The notes under the pieces: model-generated
What the model was told of the DNA's origin: nothing
The model's database searches: none
What the model saw: only the letters and a program-made list of their open reading frames with translations
Made by a program: the position numbers and the translations under genes
In this document: one piece after another, positions 48,035 to 59,076 of the stretch
Numbering within the stretch: the first letter of the stretch is position 1
Layout: each line of letters begins with the position of its first letter
DNA from: Prinsepia uniflora
Lineage: Eukaryota > Streptophyta > Magnoliopsida > Rosales > Rosaceae
Reading direction: 5' to 3'
Length of the DNA stretch: 64,000 bases
NCBI GenBank assembly: GCA_032719365.1
Contig: CM064873.1
Coordinates: 39,099,742-39,163,741 of the forward strand

Positions 48035-50947
48035 TGTAAGGACCCGTCCCTGAAATTAGGGTTAAGATAGTGATTAAGGTGGGATTAGTGAGCTTAATCG
48101 ATGGTTAGTTGGTTACGATAGGTCCGTTAGCGTAGAATGACGATTTTGCCCCTAGTTCGGGAAAATTGTTGACTTTTAGTTCAGGAGGTCAAGTGGGTAT
48201 TGACCGGTGTCCGTGATGTAGTTCGGGACGTCACGAATCCGTAGACAGGTGGCACGCCCGATTCCGACATCTGAGGAGGAAGTTATGATGTTAGCAAGGT
48301 TGAGGGCATAACCATAATTTGGTTAAAATAGGGGGAGAGTTGACTTTTCGTACGATCGGGTTTTGACACGTTGACCTAGGACCGTTAGGTAGATCTCGTC
48401 GTCCTGAATTCAACGACAGGTGGCACGTTTCATCGGACGTCGGACGAATTAGTTACGGGTCTAAAACGGTAAGGGTATTATCATAATTTTGAGTCAAAGG
48501 AGGGGCATTTTAGTCTTTTGCACATTGGGAGTTGTGCAACAGGATAAGGCCAGGTGTACAGTGGAGATTGGGATATTTGTGAGAGGGCTGAGGGGATGGT
48601 GACACGTGCAAGGTGTCTAGTGGGTTCTAGGATTTTTCACGGTTCAAATTAAACGGGTGAGTGTTTGTGGTCGTGTTCGAGAGAAAACAGAGAGTGAGGC
48701 TGAGGGAGAAATCGACCAAAGCACGGTGAGTGTGTGGATTCTTGGGTGTGAGAGTGTGTTTAGAGGAAGGTTGAGAGTGTACGGGGGTGTTGAGAAGACG
48801 GGAAGGTGTAGTGTTGGTGTGTGAAGAGGGTGAGGTTACGGGAAAAACAGAGAGATGCTGAGGAAAATTGGTGGTGGTGTGGCCGTGTGCTGATCGATTG
48901 GACTCGAAGGGAAGCTGGAACGGCCCTGTTGACTTCATGGAACACGGCGGCGAGCACGGTGGTGGACGGCTGCAGGTAATCTCTTTTCCCTGTGAATATG
49001 CTCTGTTTTTTCGTGAATTTCAAACCAATAGTAGTGGACTTAGGGGCTGAGTCGAGGTTTTTGGCGAGTGGTGTGAACTCAGGAGGTTCCTAGGAGTCGT
49101 CTAAGGTGGTTGCCGTGACGGGGGAGTAGCTGGTTGGCCGGATTGTAAAACAGGGGAGTTCGGGCAGTTTGGGTTCGAGCTTGAGACGACGGGTAGGAGG
49201 CTGTGTCAAAGTGTTAGAATAAGGGGAATAGGTTGTTTAGGACTGGACGGTGAGGATGGTGAAGAAAGGGAGGAAACGATGAAGGATTGGCAAAGAACCG
49301 GGTACGGCGGTTCAGACCGGTTCACCCGTTGAAGACGATGATGAACAGTGACTGTGTGCAGGCGTGTGAGGCCCACGCGCAGCCACTTTGGGCCGCGCGT
49401 GGAGGCGCGTGCGGTGGTTTTTGGGGAAAGTGTCGACTAGGTTTTTGGTCTAGAGGTTGTAACGTGTCTAGTGGATTAAGTTTCGGGTTATTCGGACGTC
49501 GTTTGAGGTTAGTTCCACGAGGTTGAAAGTTTAGGGTTCCAGTTCGTTACGTTTAGGATCCGGGGATTTTTGGGGAAAATTAGGAGAGTCTTTTTAGACG
49601 TGTTAGTGACGTACTTTGGTGACTTGTGACAGGATCGGGACTTCCCGAGGAAGCTGAGGAATGTATGGGACGTACGGGGCGCGAGTGACGTGCCGGTGAC
49701 TGTGAGTGGACCCCTTCTCTAAACTCGAGCATGCATAACTGTTTTTCTATAATTGTTTTATGATTTTAGATGTGATGTCATGATTGATGAATATGCTATG
49801 TTGGTTTTACTTAATTGCACGTTTTTCGATAAAGTACGATTTTCAGCACGTTTTACGAGAAAAGTTTGGATTCTGATTTTGATGCCATGAATTGGGGTTT
49901 TCAAACGATGAGTGGTTTTCAATGATATTAAATGGATTTTGAGACGTGATTTGATAATCGAGGTTTTCGGTTTTGAAATCGGATTTCGGAAAGCGGAATT
50001 TGGTTTTAAAGTTGAAACGTGGGATTTCCGGATTTGGGTTCGGAATGACGGTTCTGGACGCCGGAAGGGCTTCAGACCGGTGATTTCGGATTCGGGTTTG
50101 GATGTGGATTTAGAAATGGTTTTCAAATGGTTTTGATTGGATTTTCTGGATCTGGTTATTGGGTTTAAAGACCCGGATATTATGATTGACGGGGGACGGG
50201 CCCGGATTGGGTTTAAAGACCCAGATTGAGTTTAAAGACTCGGGATTTTAAAGACTCGAATATATTGATATTTCCCCCGTAGGCCTGTTGAGTTTAAAGA
50301 CTTGGGAGTTTAAAGACTCGGGAGTTTAAAAACTCGGATATTATTGAGGCCTGGATTGAGTTTAAAGACTCGCATAGGTCCAGCAGGTTTAATCGGATAA
50401 TGATTGTTTGAAACTTATGTTTTATGATATGGTTTTATGATGTTTATGACGTGATTTCTGTAACTGCTTTCAATTCTGTTTTTATGACGATCTTTATGTG
50501 ATTTATAATTGTTTTCAGCAAATGGGTTATGCATGTGTGATTTCAAAACGGAGGGCTAAAACCCTGGTTTTCTTATGAAATGGCTTTGGAAACTCTTCTT
50601 TTATTTATGGTTCACTCACACGTTTTGTTTTTAAATTGCCCTCCAGGTCGTGGAGCTAGCGCGGGGGTTGACGTTGAGGTAGTGTCTGAGGCATAGAATA
50701 CTCGAGAGTGACTTCGGAGTGCTTTAGATTTTCCGTTGTGCGTGTACCTTGTTTATCAGTTTTCTTTCCTTGTATTTTTGTACTATACTGTGTAAAACTT
50801 TGACTACGGGATGTTTAAATTTTTCTCCTGCGTCTGGCATGTAATCTGGTGGTTTTTGTGAGTTTACTTTGGTTTTGCGTGTTGGGGTGTCAGACGGGAG
50901 CAGGATTTACCTCGGTTTTCGGGGTGGAACTGAGGTGGGTCCTGACA
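48035..50947 (+). mobile_element. 5' LTR of a gag-only retrotransposon (TR-GAG type)
   Basis: It begins TGTAAGGACCCGTCCC and ends GTGGGTCCTGACA, 2,913 bp, with a primer site right after it. The truncated 3' LTR at 52,740 is a close copy, with only scattered base changes over 1.87 kb. It contains the conserved block near 48,213, a GC hairpin near 49,365 and the mini-hairpin array at about 50,160-50,375. The nested solo LTRs at 30,617-37,488 and 35,182-36,267 are the same family. Confidence 0.93.
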
Positions 50948-50949
50948 AT

Positions 50950-50961
50950 TGGTATCAGAGC
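50950..50961 (+). other. primer-binding site, initiator Met-tRNA type
   Basis: TGGTATCAGAGC starts two bases after the LTR end (50,947), complementary to the 3' end of initiator methionine tRNA. Confidence 0.92.
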
Positions 50962-51045
50962 ATAAGTTTGTCGGGTTTGTCGATTAGTGAGGTTGTGTTT
51001 AGGTTGTTTGACTGTTTCTATGCCTCTTTCAGCGTGCGGTTGACT

Positions 51046-52152
51046 ATGCCTCCGAGACGTGAACCCCATCCACGACCTGAAGACAACGCAGCGAGAGGGA
51101 CAGAGAGTTTTACGATCGAGCGAGCCCAGCGGCTCGGGGCTACGACTTTCAGTGGTGGGACAGATCCTGAGGAAGCCCAGAGGTGGATTACAAGACTTGA
51201 GCGGATCTTTGCAGTAATGCATTGCCCACCGGAGGATCGAGTGTTATTAGCTACATTCTTACTGGACGGTGCGACGTACGAGTGGTGGTATACCCTCGAG
51301 TTGTCTGGCTGGGATGCCCACACTGTGACTTGGGAGACGTTACGGGAGAGGTTCTTAGATCAATATTACCCTCGTTCTTTCCGAGATGCCAAGGAGGCTG
51401 AGTTTCTGCAGCTTCAACAGGGGAATCTGAGTGTGGCTGAGTACGAACAGAAGTTTCAGATGTTGTCTCGTTTTGCTCCTGCGTTTGTGGCCACTGAGGC
51501 CGAGAAGTGCCGTAGGTTTGAGTTAGGCCTGCGAGGTGAGATTCGAGCCATAGTGACGGCTGGATCGTTTACTACCCTCCGAGAGTTGTCAGATGTTGCG
51601 GTGAGAGTTGAGGCTAGCTTGCCGGTACGACGCCGGGAGCCACCTTTTTCTGAAGCTTTGAGTCAGAGAGTACCGAAGAGAGGTAACTACAGTGGAGCAT
51701 CGTCGTCGGGCGATGATCGTTTTGGTAGACCTGGTAGTTTCCAGAGTTCGGGATTCCGTGGTTACCAAGCCCAGCCGACTCCGCAAACTAGTGCGACGTC
51801 TGTTGCGTCTACAGGGAGATCGAGTGGTGAACCAGATCTGGATGTTTGTTTCTACTGTGGGGAGCGAGGTCACTTCCGACGTGAGTGTCCATTGTTGCCA
51901 CAGGAAGGTGGTGTAGGTCGAGGAGCGGCGGAGCCTGGACGGAGCATGGCGTCAGCGTCAGGGACAGCTGGCACCAGAGGAGGTGGTAGTGCCACCAGTG
52001 GTGTGGGAGGACGTGGTAGATCTTCAGGACCCCAGGCCCGAGTGTTTGCGATGACTCAGCAGGAGGTTCAATCGGCACCAGGTGCGGGGACAGGTATTTT
52101 TACTATCCTTGGTTGTGTTGCACCTACTTTGTTGTTGGATCTTGGGGTGTAG
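51046..52152 (+). CDS. Gag protein of a gag-only Ty3/Gypsy element
   Basis: An uninterrupted frame of 368 codons from ATG 51,046 (MPPRREPH) to TAG 52,150. The ATG matches the gag start of the related dead copy at 17,008. The retrotransposon gag domain lies at about 30-190, with motifs AQRLGATTFSGG, WITRLERIF, FLDQYYPRSF and RRFELGLR. A Ser/Gly-rich linker and a perfect zinc knuckle follow: Cys268, Cys271, His276, Cys281. The frame enters the start of the protease (ARVFAMTQQE) and stops at LLDLGV, where the catalytic D-S/T-G-A motif should be. The protein packages element RNA in the cytoplasm. There is no protease, reverse transcriptase or integrase, so transposition would need enzymes from another element. 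The intact frame suggests recent activity or selection. Confidence 0.93.
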   Translation: MPPRREPHPRPEDNAARGTESFTIERAQRLGATTFSGGTDPEEAQRWITRLERIFAVMHCPPEDRVLLATFLLDGATYEWWYTLELSGWDAHTVTWETLRERFLDQYYPRSFRDAKEAEFLQLQQGNLSVAEYEQKFQMLSRFAPAFVATEAEKCRRFELGLRGEIRAIVTAGSFTTLRELSDVAVRVEASLPVRRREPPFSEALSQRVPKRGNYSGASSSGDDRFGRPGSFQSSGFRGYQAQPTPQTSATSVASTGRSSGEPDLDVCFYCGERGHFRRECPLLPQEGGVGRGAAEPGRSMASASGTAGTRGGGSATSGVGGRGRSSGPQARVFAMTQQEVQSAPGAGTGIFTILGCVAPTLLLDLGV

Positions 52153-52739
52153 TTAGGCCTTATCCTAGGTGACCTGGAGTGACGAGGTTATAGCTTATGG
52201 TGAGTTCCGTTGAAGGATGACGGAAGAGACAAGAAATGAGTGACTATAACTGATCGATATGAGGTTATTGAAGGAAGAGAACCCACAATCTAGGATTTTC
52301 CTTTAGGACTTTGTAAATTTATTCCGACAAGTGGTCGAAGTAGCAGCCGAATGAGTGAGCCAGTAGGTAGGATTTCCTGTTTGGCCTAGATTGTTCTGGG
52401 TTAGGTTTTGAGTTGGGTTCTGGAAGGTGAGGTGGTAGTACGTGAGGATGTACTCTATGAATTCTCTTGGGTACTCTATATGAGGTATTTTAAAATACCT
52501 TTGTTTTCTGTTCATAGAGTTTCCCTTGCGTACACTATAAAGTTCTAGTGGTACTACGTGAGGGTCAAGAGTGGTGAACTGGTAGTTGGGGATGGTGTGA
52601 AATACCCAAGGTGGAGAGGATAGATCGGAAACCCAGGAGTAGTTGTTGTTGCACCAGTGTTGATCCCCGGGTAGGAGACCCAGGTGTTAGGAACGAGTTG
52701 TTGAATTTCGGGGACGAAATTCTTTTAAGGAGGGTAGGT
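52153..52739 (+). mobile_element. non-coding 3' internal region with polypurine tract
   Basis: G-rich non-coding DNA between gag and the 3' LTR. The part at about 52,210-52,290 matches the reverse of about 62,050-62,130 in the minus-strand element at the right end of the window. It ends with a remnant of the usual Gypsy tail, GGGGACGAAATTCTTTTAAG, then GAGGGTAGGT, the polypurine tract directly before the 3' LTR. Confidence 0.85.
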
Positions 52740-54612
52740 TGTAAGGACCCGTTTCGGAAATTAGGGTTAAGATAGTGATTAAGGTGGGATTAGTGAGCTT
52801 AATCAGTGGTTAGTTGGTTACGATAGGTCTGTTAGCGTAGAATGACGATTTTGCCCCTAGTTTGGGCAAATTGTTGACTTTATTTCAGGCGGTCAAGTGG
52901 GTATTCACCGGTGACCGTGACGTAGTTCGGGACGTCACGAATCCGTAGACAGGTGGCACGCCCGATTCCGACATCCAAGGAGGAAGTTATGATGTTTGGA
53001 AGGTTGATGGCATAACCGTAATTTAGTTAAAATAGGGGGGAGAGTTGACTTTTCGTACGACCGGGTTTTGACACGTTGACCTAGGACCGTTAGGTAGATC
53101 TCGTCGTCCTGAATTCAACGACAGGTGGCACGTGTTCATCGGACGTCGGATGAATTAGTTACAGGTCTAAAACGGTAAGGGTATTATCGTAATTTTGAGT
53201 CAAAGGAGGGGCATTTTAGTCTTTTGCACATTGGGAGTTGTGCAACAGGATAAGGCCAGGTGTACAGTAGAGATTGGGATATTTGTGAGAGGGCTGAGGG
53301 GATGGTGACACGTGCAAGGTGTCTAGTGGGTTCTAGGATTTTTCACGGTTCAAATTAAACGGGTGAGTGTTTGTGGTCGTGTTCGAGAGAAAACAGAGAG
53401 TGAGGCTGAGGGAGAAATCAATCAAAGCATGGTGAGTGTATGGATCCTTGGGTGTGATAGTGTGTTTAGAGGAAGGTTGAGAGTGTAGGGGGGGTGTTGA
53501 GAAGACGGGAAGGTGCAGTGTTGGTGTGTGAAGAGGGTGAGGTTACGGGAAAAACAGAGAGATACTGAGGGAAATTGGGGGTGGTGTGGCCGTGTGCTTA
53601 TCGATTGGACTCGAAGGGAAGCTGGAACGGCCCTGTGGACTTCAGGGAACGCGGCGGCGAGCACGGTGGTGGACGGCTGCAGGTAATCCCTTTTCCCCGT
53701 GAATATGCCCTGTTTTTTCGTGAATTTCAAACCAATAGTCGTGGACTTAGGGGCTGAGTCGAGGTTTTTGGAGAGTGGTGTGAGACTCAGGAGGTTCCTA
53801 GGAGTCGTCTAAGGTGGTTGCCGTGACGGGGGAGTAGCTGGTTGGCCAGATTGTAAAACAGGGGAGTTTGGGCAGTTTGGGTTCGAGCTTGAGACGACGG
53901 GTAGGAGACCGTGTCGAAGTGTTATAATAAGGGGAATAGGTTGTTTAGGACTGGACGGTGAGGATGGTGAAGAAAGGGAGGAAAACAGTGAAGGATTGGC
54001 AGAGAACCGGGTACTCCGGTTCAGACCGGTTCACCCGTTGAAGACGATGATGAACAGTGACTGTGTGCAGGCGCGTGAGGCCCACACGCAGCCACTTTGG
54101 GCGGCGCGTGCAGTGGTTTTTTGGGAAAGTTTCAACTAGGTTTTTGTTCTAGAGGTTGTAACGAGTCTAGTGGATTAAGTTTCGGGTTATTCAGACGTCG
54201 TTTGAGGTTAGTTCCGCAAGTTTGAAGGTTTAGGGCTCCGGTTCGTTACGTTTAGGATCCGGGGATTTTTGGGGAAAATTAAGAGAGTCTTGGTAGACGT
54301 GTTAGTGACGTACTTTGGTAACTTGTGACAGGATCGGGACTTCCCGAGGAAGCTGAGGAACGTACGGGACGTACGGGGAGTACGGGGCACGAGTGACGTG
54401 CCGGTGACTGTGAGTGGACCCCTTCTCTAAACTCGAGCATGCATAACTGTTTTTCTATAATTGTTTTATGGTTTTACATGTGATTTCATGATTGATGAAT
54501 ATGCTATGTTGGTTTTACTTAATTGCACGTTTTTTGAGAAAGTACGGTTTTCAGCACGTTTTACGAGAAACGTTTGGATTCTGATTTTGATTCCATGAAT
54601 TGGGGTCTTCAG
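52740..54612 (+). mobile_element. 3' LTR of the gag-only element, cut short
   Basis: It begins TGTAAGGACCCGTTTCGG and matches the 5' LTR closely until the segment GAATTGGGGTCTTCA. There it is replaced by a different LTR, so 1.04 kb of the right end are missing. The TGACGTAGTTCGGGACGTCA block is at 52,918-52,937. Confidence 0.92.
52918..52937 (+). promoter_or_regulatory. conserved inverted TGACGT/ACGTCA block of the LTRs
   Basis: TGACGTAGTTCGGGACGTCA has TGACGT and ACGTCA arms around an 8-nt spacer and is followed by CGAATCCGTAGACAGGTGGCACG. The block recurs at nearly the same distance from the LTR start in every LTR family here: about 50, 5,809, 14,367, 41,392, 44,537 and 48,213 on plus, and about 33,815, 37,290 and 38,860 on minus. 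Confidence 0.7.
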
Positions 54613-56129
54613 TGCGCACCTACTGAACGTCAATTCTCTCCTTCGAAGCGCGTGTGCCGAAGTACATTTGCACGGCCCAGCGCGAATCCGTCTGCCCCGC
54701 ATCAGAGAGCCCACGTCGAAACATGCTTCACTTGCTCTGCAGCCCCTGCCGACTTCACCTGCCCCTATCAGCAGCCCTTCACTGAAACTCATACCCTGCA
54801 GGCTACATGGCCCTGCCAAGTCCATCACCTGCCCTTTTTTGCAAATTTTCCAGCTCCAATCAACCCTAAAATCAGCCAAAGTCATCATTTCACTATTTTT
54901 TTTAATTGTAATTTTCGATTCATTTGCATTTTATTTTTTATATTTTTAGTGGCACTCCCTCTATAAATAGAGAGGTCATTTCATTGTAAAACTCTCTCTC
55001 CTTCTCCATTTTTTAGAGCTCTTTTTATATCTTTCTACATATTTTTGTTCTCTTAGATTTCTTTTAGCTTCATTCTTAGTTTTTTTTAATACTTTGTTCT
55101 TAAATTTTCTTTGACTTCTCTTTGTACACTTTTTTATGCTTTCCTTAAGAAAATCATAAGCCGAGTATTTCCGAGGCAATTCTAGATTTGAAGTCCGTAA
55201 TTACTCATGTTTCTTCTTCTATCTTCACAAAGTTCCTTCTGGTGTCAGAGAATTTTGTGAATAACATTTCATTGTTTCTATCCACCTTGGAATCACAAGC
55301 TGTTATTGGATTTCGAAAGTGTAACTTTATTCCATCTACTTAAAACTCTTGTTATTGTTTCCGTTTACTTATAATTCAATACATGTGTCGGTATTTTCTT
55401 TCTAAACATTTGTAAATGTGAATACAATCTCCATGTCTTTTACTTTTTGAATTTCATTTATTTCATACGTTTTGACGTTAACCTTCAATTTAACGTTAAG
55501 TGTTTATGACCGTTGTTCGGTGCATTTAGATTAGGATTGAAGAGATTTAAATGTTTGACGCGCATTCAAATAAAAAACATAAGGAGAGTCGTATTATAAG
55601 TGTTTATGATCAATGTTCGGTGCATTTATAGTATTGAAAAATGTATGCATGTAATTGAGATGATAAATATAGGATTTCGTGATTGGTCAATATGAGCAAA
55701 ATGTTTGAATGTTGTTAAATTTTTTGTTTGAAGAAAGTCCTTAGTAGGAGTAGTTTAAATAATATGATTGTTAATTTTAATTTACTTACGTAAAAGTGTT
55801 GATTTTGTCTATAAAACTAATATATGGTTTGTAAATTCTAATTAGTATGAGTATTCACATTTTAATTTTTAGTTTATTTAAAAATGTAGTTTCGGCTACA
55901 AATCTTTCCAAAACCCCCCAAAATCATGTTATTCTTTAATTTTTTAATTCATTTATTATTTATTATTTGATTATTTATTATTCTTTTTTACTAACCATTA
56001 TTTAATGTTCTCTAATTTTCCCGGTTAAAAACAGTCTCTATTTTACAATACTATATCTACACAAAAAGGGTTTAAATTTGATATACTTGAATTACGTGTT
56101 TATTTAAATGTGTAGTCCAAGCGTTATCA
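54613..56129 (+). mobile_element. LTR of a Tat/Athila-type Gypsy element
   Basis: It probably starts TGCGCACCTACTG at 54,613, inside the 3' LTR of the gag-only element, and ends GTTATCA at 56,129, just before a tRNA-Asp primer site. A TATA box stands at 54,962-54,969, followed by CT-rich transcribed sequence. That layout is usual for the Tat and Athila lineages. Internal coding DNA and the second LTR are missing. Length is 1,517 bp. Confidence 0.75.
54962..54969 (+). promoter_or_regulatory. TATA box of the Tat-type LTR
   Basis: TATAAATA in CTCTATAAATAGAGAGG. Transcription would start about 30 bp downstream, near the CT-rich stretch. Confidence 0.7.
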
Positions 56130-56134
56130 ATTTT

Positions 56135-56151
56135 TGGCGCCGTTGCCGGGG
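56135..56151 (+). other. primer-binding site, tRNA-Asp type
   Basis: TGGCGCCGTTGCCGGGG is complementary to the 3' end of plant aspartate tRNA and is the standard primer site of Tat and Athila elements. It stands five bases after the LTR end. Only about 130 bp of leader follow before the sequence changes. Confidence 0.9.
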
Positions 56152-56283
56152 AAATTGAAAATCATTTTTAATGTGTTAGTATGTATAAAATGTTCATATT
56201 ATACTTGTATACTATTTTTATTTTTGTTCATATTATATTTGTTTATTTTTATTCTTATACATGCATATTATACTTGTTCACAT

Positions 56284-56645
56284 GGATTGAAATATCGGCA
56301 ATTTCACCGATATTTCGGTCGATATATCGGAAAATTAGAGGTACGGCATCTAAACGGGGGGAGAAGAAATTTCTTCCCCCAATTTCCACAATATCGGAAG
56401 ATATCGGTAAATTTCGACGAATTTTATCGAAATTCATTGATAACCATGTCCCTGAAAACCTAGCTCTGTACAAACTTCACCGAAAATCTCGATTCAACTG
56501 TCTAATCTCATCTACGAAACCATAGGAATCCGAATATGAACTTGGATTCCTGAAATTTTACTTGAATCGGAGAAGAGACAACCGGAAATCTTCACACATC
56601 ATCGAGCATGGGCTTTTAATTCAAGCGCATCGAGCCCTGGCGACC

Positions 56646-56709
<64 letters not shown>

Positions 56710-57248
56710 ATAAACGACTTTATCTCGGCTAGAGGAATTGATTGAACTTGAAGGTGAGGCTGCAGGTGACATGTGTTGATTATCATGGAGGTTGGGTTTG
56801 GATGGCTGTGGTCGTTCCCGCTAGGGTGAAGAACATAGGGGAGCTGGAGAAGGAGAGAATGATAATAGAGATGAGTTTGAAAATATTAATGTAGACGGGA
56901 GAGAGAATGATAATGCAGGAAAAAAAAAAAATTGGGTGGAGGTAGATATTTTATAATAATTTATTATAAAATATAATTAATAATTTAAAATACATGATGT
57001 TTATCAATGACTATTTACTGTTGGGAAAATTTTATTGACATTGATGAACGGTATGAAGATTTTGTTTTCTCGAATACGTTATTGGTAATTTATATTAGAT
57101 ACAATTCTCTCTTAAAATTTATAGATAAAAGTGGATAAATCAAGGAGACCCATTTGAGGTCCGTTCGCCGTCCGTTCAACATGAAATATTTTTTATTTTT
57201 TATTTTAAATTTAATGGTACAACTTTTAAATTAATTAGATACCGTATG
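56284..57248 (+). mobile_element. truncated relative of the TIR element, plus AT-rich DNA
   Basis: It opens GGATTGAAATATCGGC, matching the reverse of the right end of the element at 19,201-20,565 (GGATTGAAATATCGATATCG), and both have an AAGAAATTTC segment inside. No second end was found, so the copy is truncated. The rest holds a GA microsatellite and AT-rich DNA without a gene. Confidence 0.5.
56648..56708 (+). repeat. (GA)n microsatellite
   Basis: About 30 uninterrupted GA units. Confidence 0.98.
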
Positions 57249-59076
57249 TGAAAGGACCCGTCCCAACTGGACTTTGATAACCGCGCCCGATCCTGCTCCC
57301 GTCTAACAAGTCAACTGAAGTCCCGAAACTACCCCTCAGCACCTATCAGACCAGGGATGACTGTATTGATTTTTGTTCATGCCTTCACCTCTCGATCAGC
57401 CTCGATTCTCATGCCACGACCTGAGGGTCATCAAAAACATAAAAGGTGTGAGTGGACAAACATAATATCGTTTAAAAAAACATTTCAAAAACGAATCACT
57501 TTCCCCTCCAGTTATAAAACCATGCATGCATAGAGTAAAACATATGAATCGCCGACTTTCCAGCCAAATCACATGAATATCATCAAATCCCGGCTCTCAA
57601 GCCAAACACGTGTGTAAAGCACCAAAACCAGTCATCAAGACCAAAACCCGTACTCATTACAAGTACGCAAAGAAATCCAATCAACATCAAACCGCACTAC
57701 TCAAGTGCACAATCAATCACACAATCACATCTGTACTACGCGTAGGCCACAATCAATATCCCTGAGCATCAGCCGTCTTGGAAACACCCCGAGCTTCGGC
57801 TGCTTGAGAACATAAACATACCCCCGAGAATCAGTCGTCTAGGAACCACCTCGAGCTCCGACTGCCTGGGCCCCGAGCTCCAGCCGTCTGGGAACACCCC
57901 CTAGCTTCGGCTATCTGGGAAGCAATCACAATCATATCCCCCAAGCTCCGATCATCTGAGACAAACCCCTAGCTTTGACTGTCTGGGAACTCACAATCAC
58001 AATGAAAACCATCTTGGGATTACATCCCAAAACATCAATCAAATCCAAGTCAAAATGTCCTTTTGAACACTTTTTGACTCCGGGCCTAGCTCAAAACCAT
58101 CATTGCACTTTTCTTGTAAAAACGTGCCCAAAGATTGATTAAAATAATCATTAAATCCATAAATAGTCATATTAAATCATCATGCAATCATTGCATCTCA
58201 AATCATGTAATCAATCATGTAAAACATTTAACTATGCATGCATCATAATTTAGAAAACAAATGTCCACTCACACACCGTCCATATCGGTCGCTTTCCGCG
58301 CTGCACGTCTTTCTGTAATTTCTAGCATTTTCCAGGAATCCCAAGTCCTGTCCAAAATCATCATTAAGGGTCACTAATGACTCATCCATAATTTTTCGGG
58401 AATTAAATATGAATTTAAAATGGAACATAATCCTTCGGACCCTCGAAACAGTATCGAAACGGTGTCTGATTGACTCGAAACCAACGCCAAAATGTTCGTT
58501 ACATTAAATGGAGTAAAAGTCGTGTTGACCTCACCTGAAGATGAAGCTCCACGCGCCCTTACCTGCCAGCTACAGTGAACACTACAGTGTCACCTTCCTC
58601 GCCCGAATACCTGCAAACAGATCTCTGCAACCCACAACATGACCTGTTCATATCTCAGTCAATTCGTCATCAATTTCTTCAATCGATTCATTCAATCGCA
58701 TCGTTATCTGTCTAACACTGTTCCTCAATCAAATTTCCTCAATTACATCTGTTTTCTTTCAATTAATTCATCAAAGAGCTTCGTGGGATTCTTCCAAACG
58801 TAACTCCAACGTCAATTTCATCGTTCAATCCCTTCAATTACTCGACTCAAACCCGAAAATTTGAGAAGCTTGAGGGTTCTATTCTTGGCCAATCCTTCGT
58901 CAATTTCCTTCGTTCTTAAGGTGATCCTGATCGAATTAGTCCAAGAAGACTTAATTAAACCTCAATTTTAATCATCACGGCATATAACTTCAATTTCGAA
59001 TTTGGAAGATTTGAATTTCTACAGGTTTGGGTTTTCGGGTTTCCTTCCATGGTTCCAGGTTCTCATCTTCTCTCCT
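57249..59076 (-). mobile_element. minus-strand LTR, interrupted on its 5' side
   Basis: On the plus strand it opens TGAAAGGACCCGTCCC (decayed TGACAGG). The bodies of 57,460-58,520 and 58,860-59,030 parallel the LTR at 8,667-11,741 (CACTCACACACCGTCCATA and the AAGACTTA...CCTCAATTT segment). Another retroelement begins at 59,077 within it. It contains a distinct 28-nt tandem array at about 57,765-57,990. Confidence 0.7.
57765..57990 (-). repeat. tandem array, ~28-nt unit
   Basis: About eight diverged copies of CCCCGAGCTTCGGCTGTCTGG with a short GAACAC-type spacer. Most units contain a GAGCT(T/C)C core. Confidence 0.8.
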
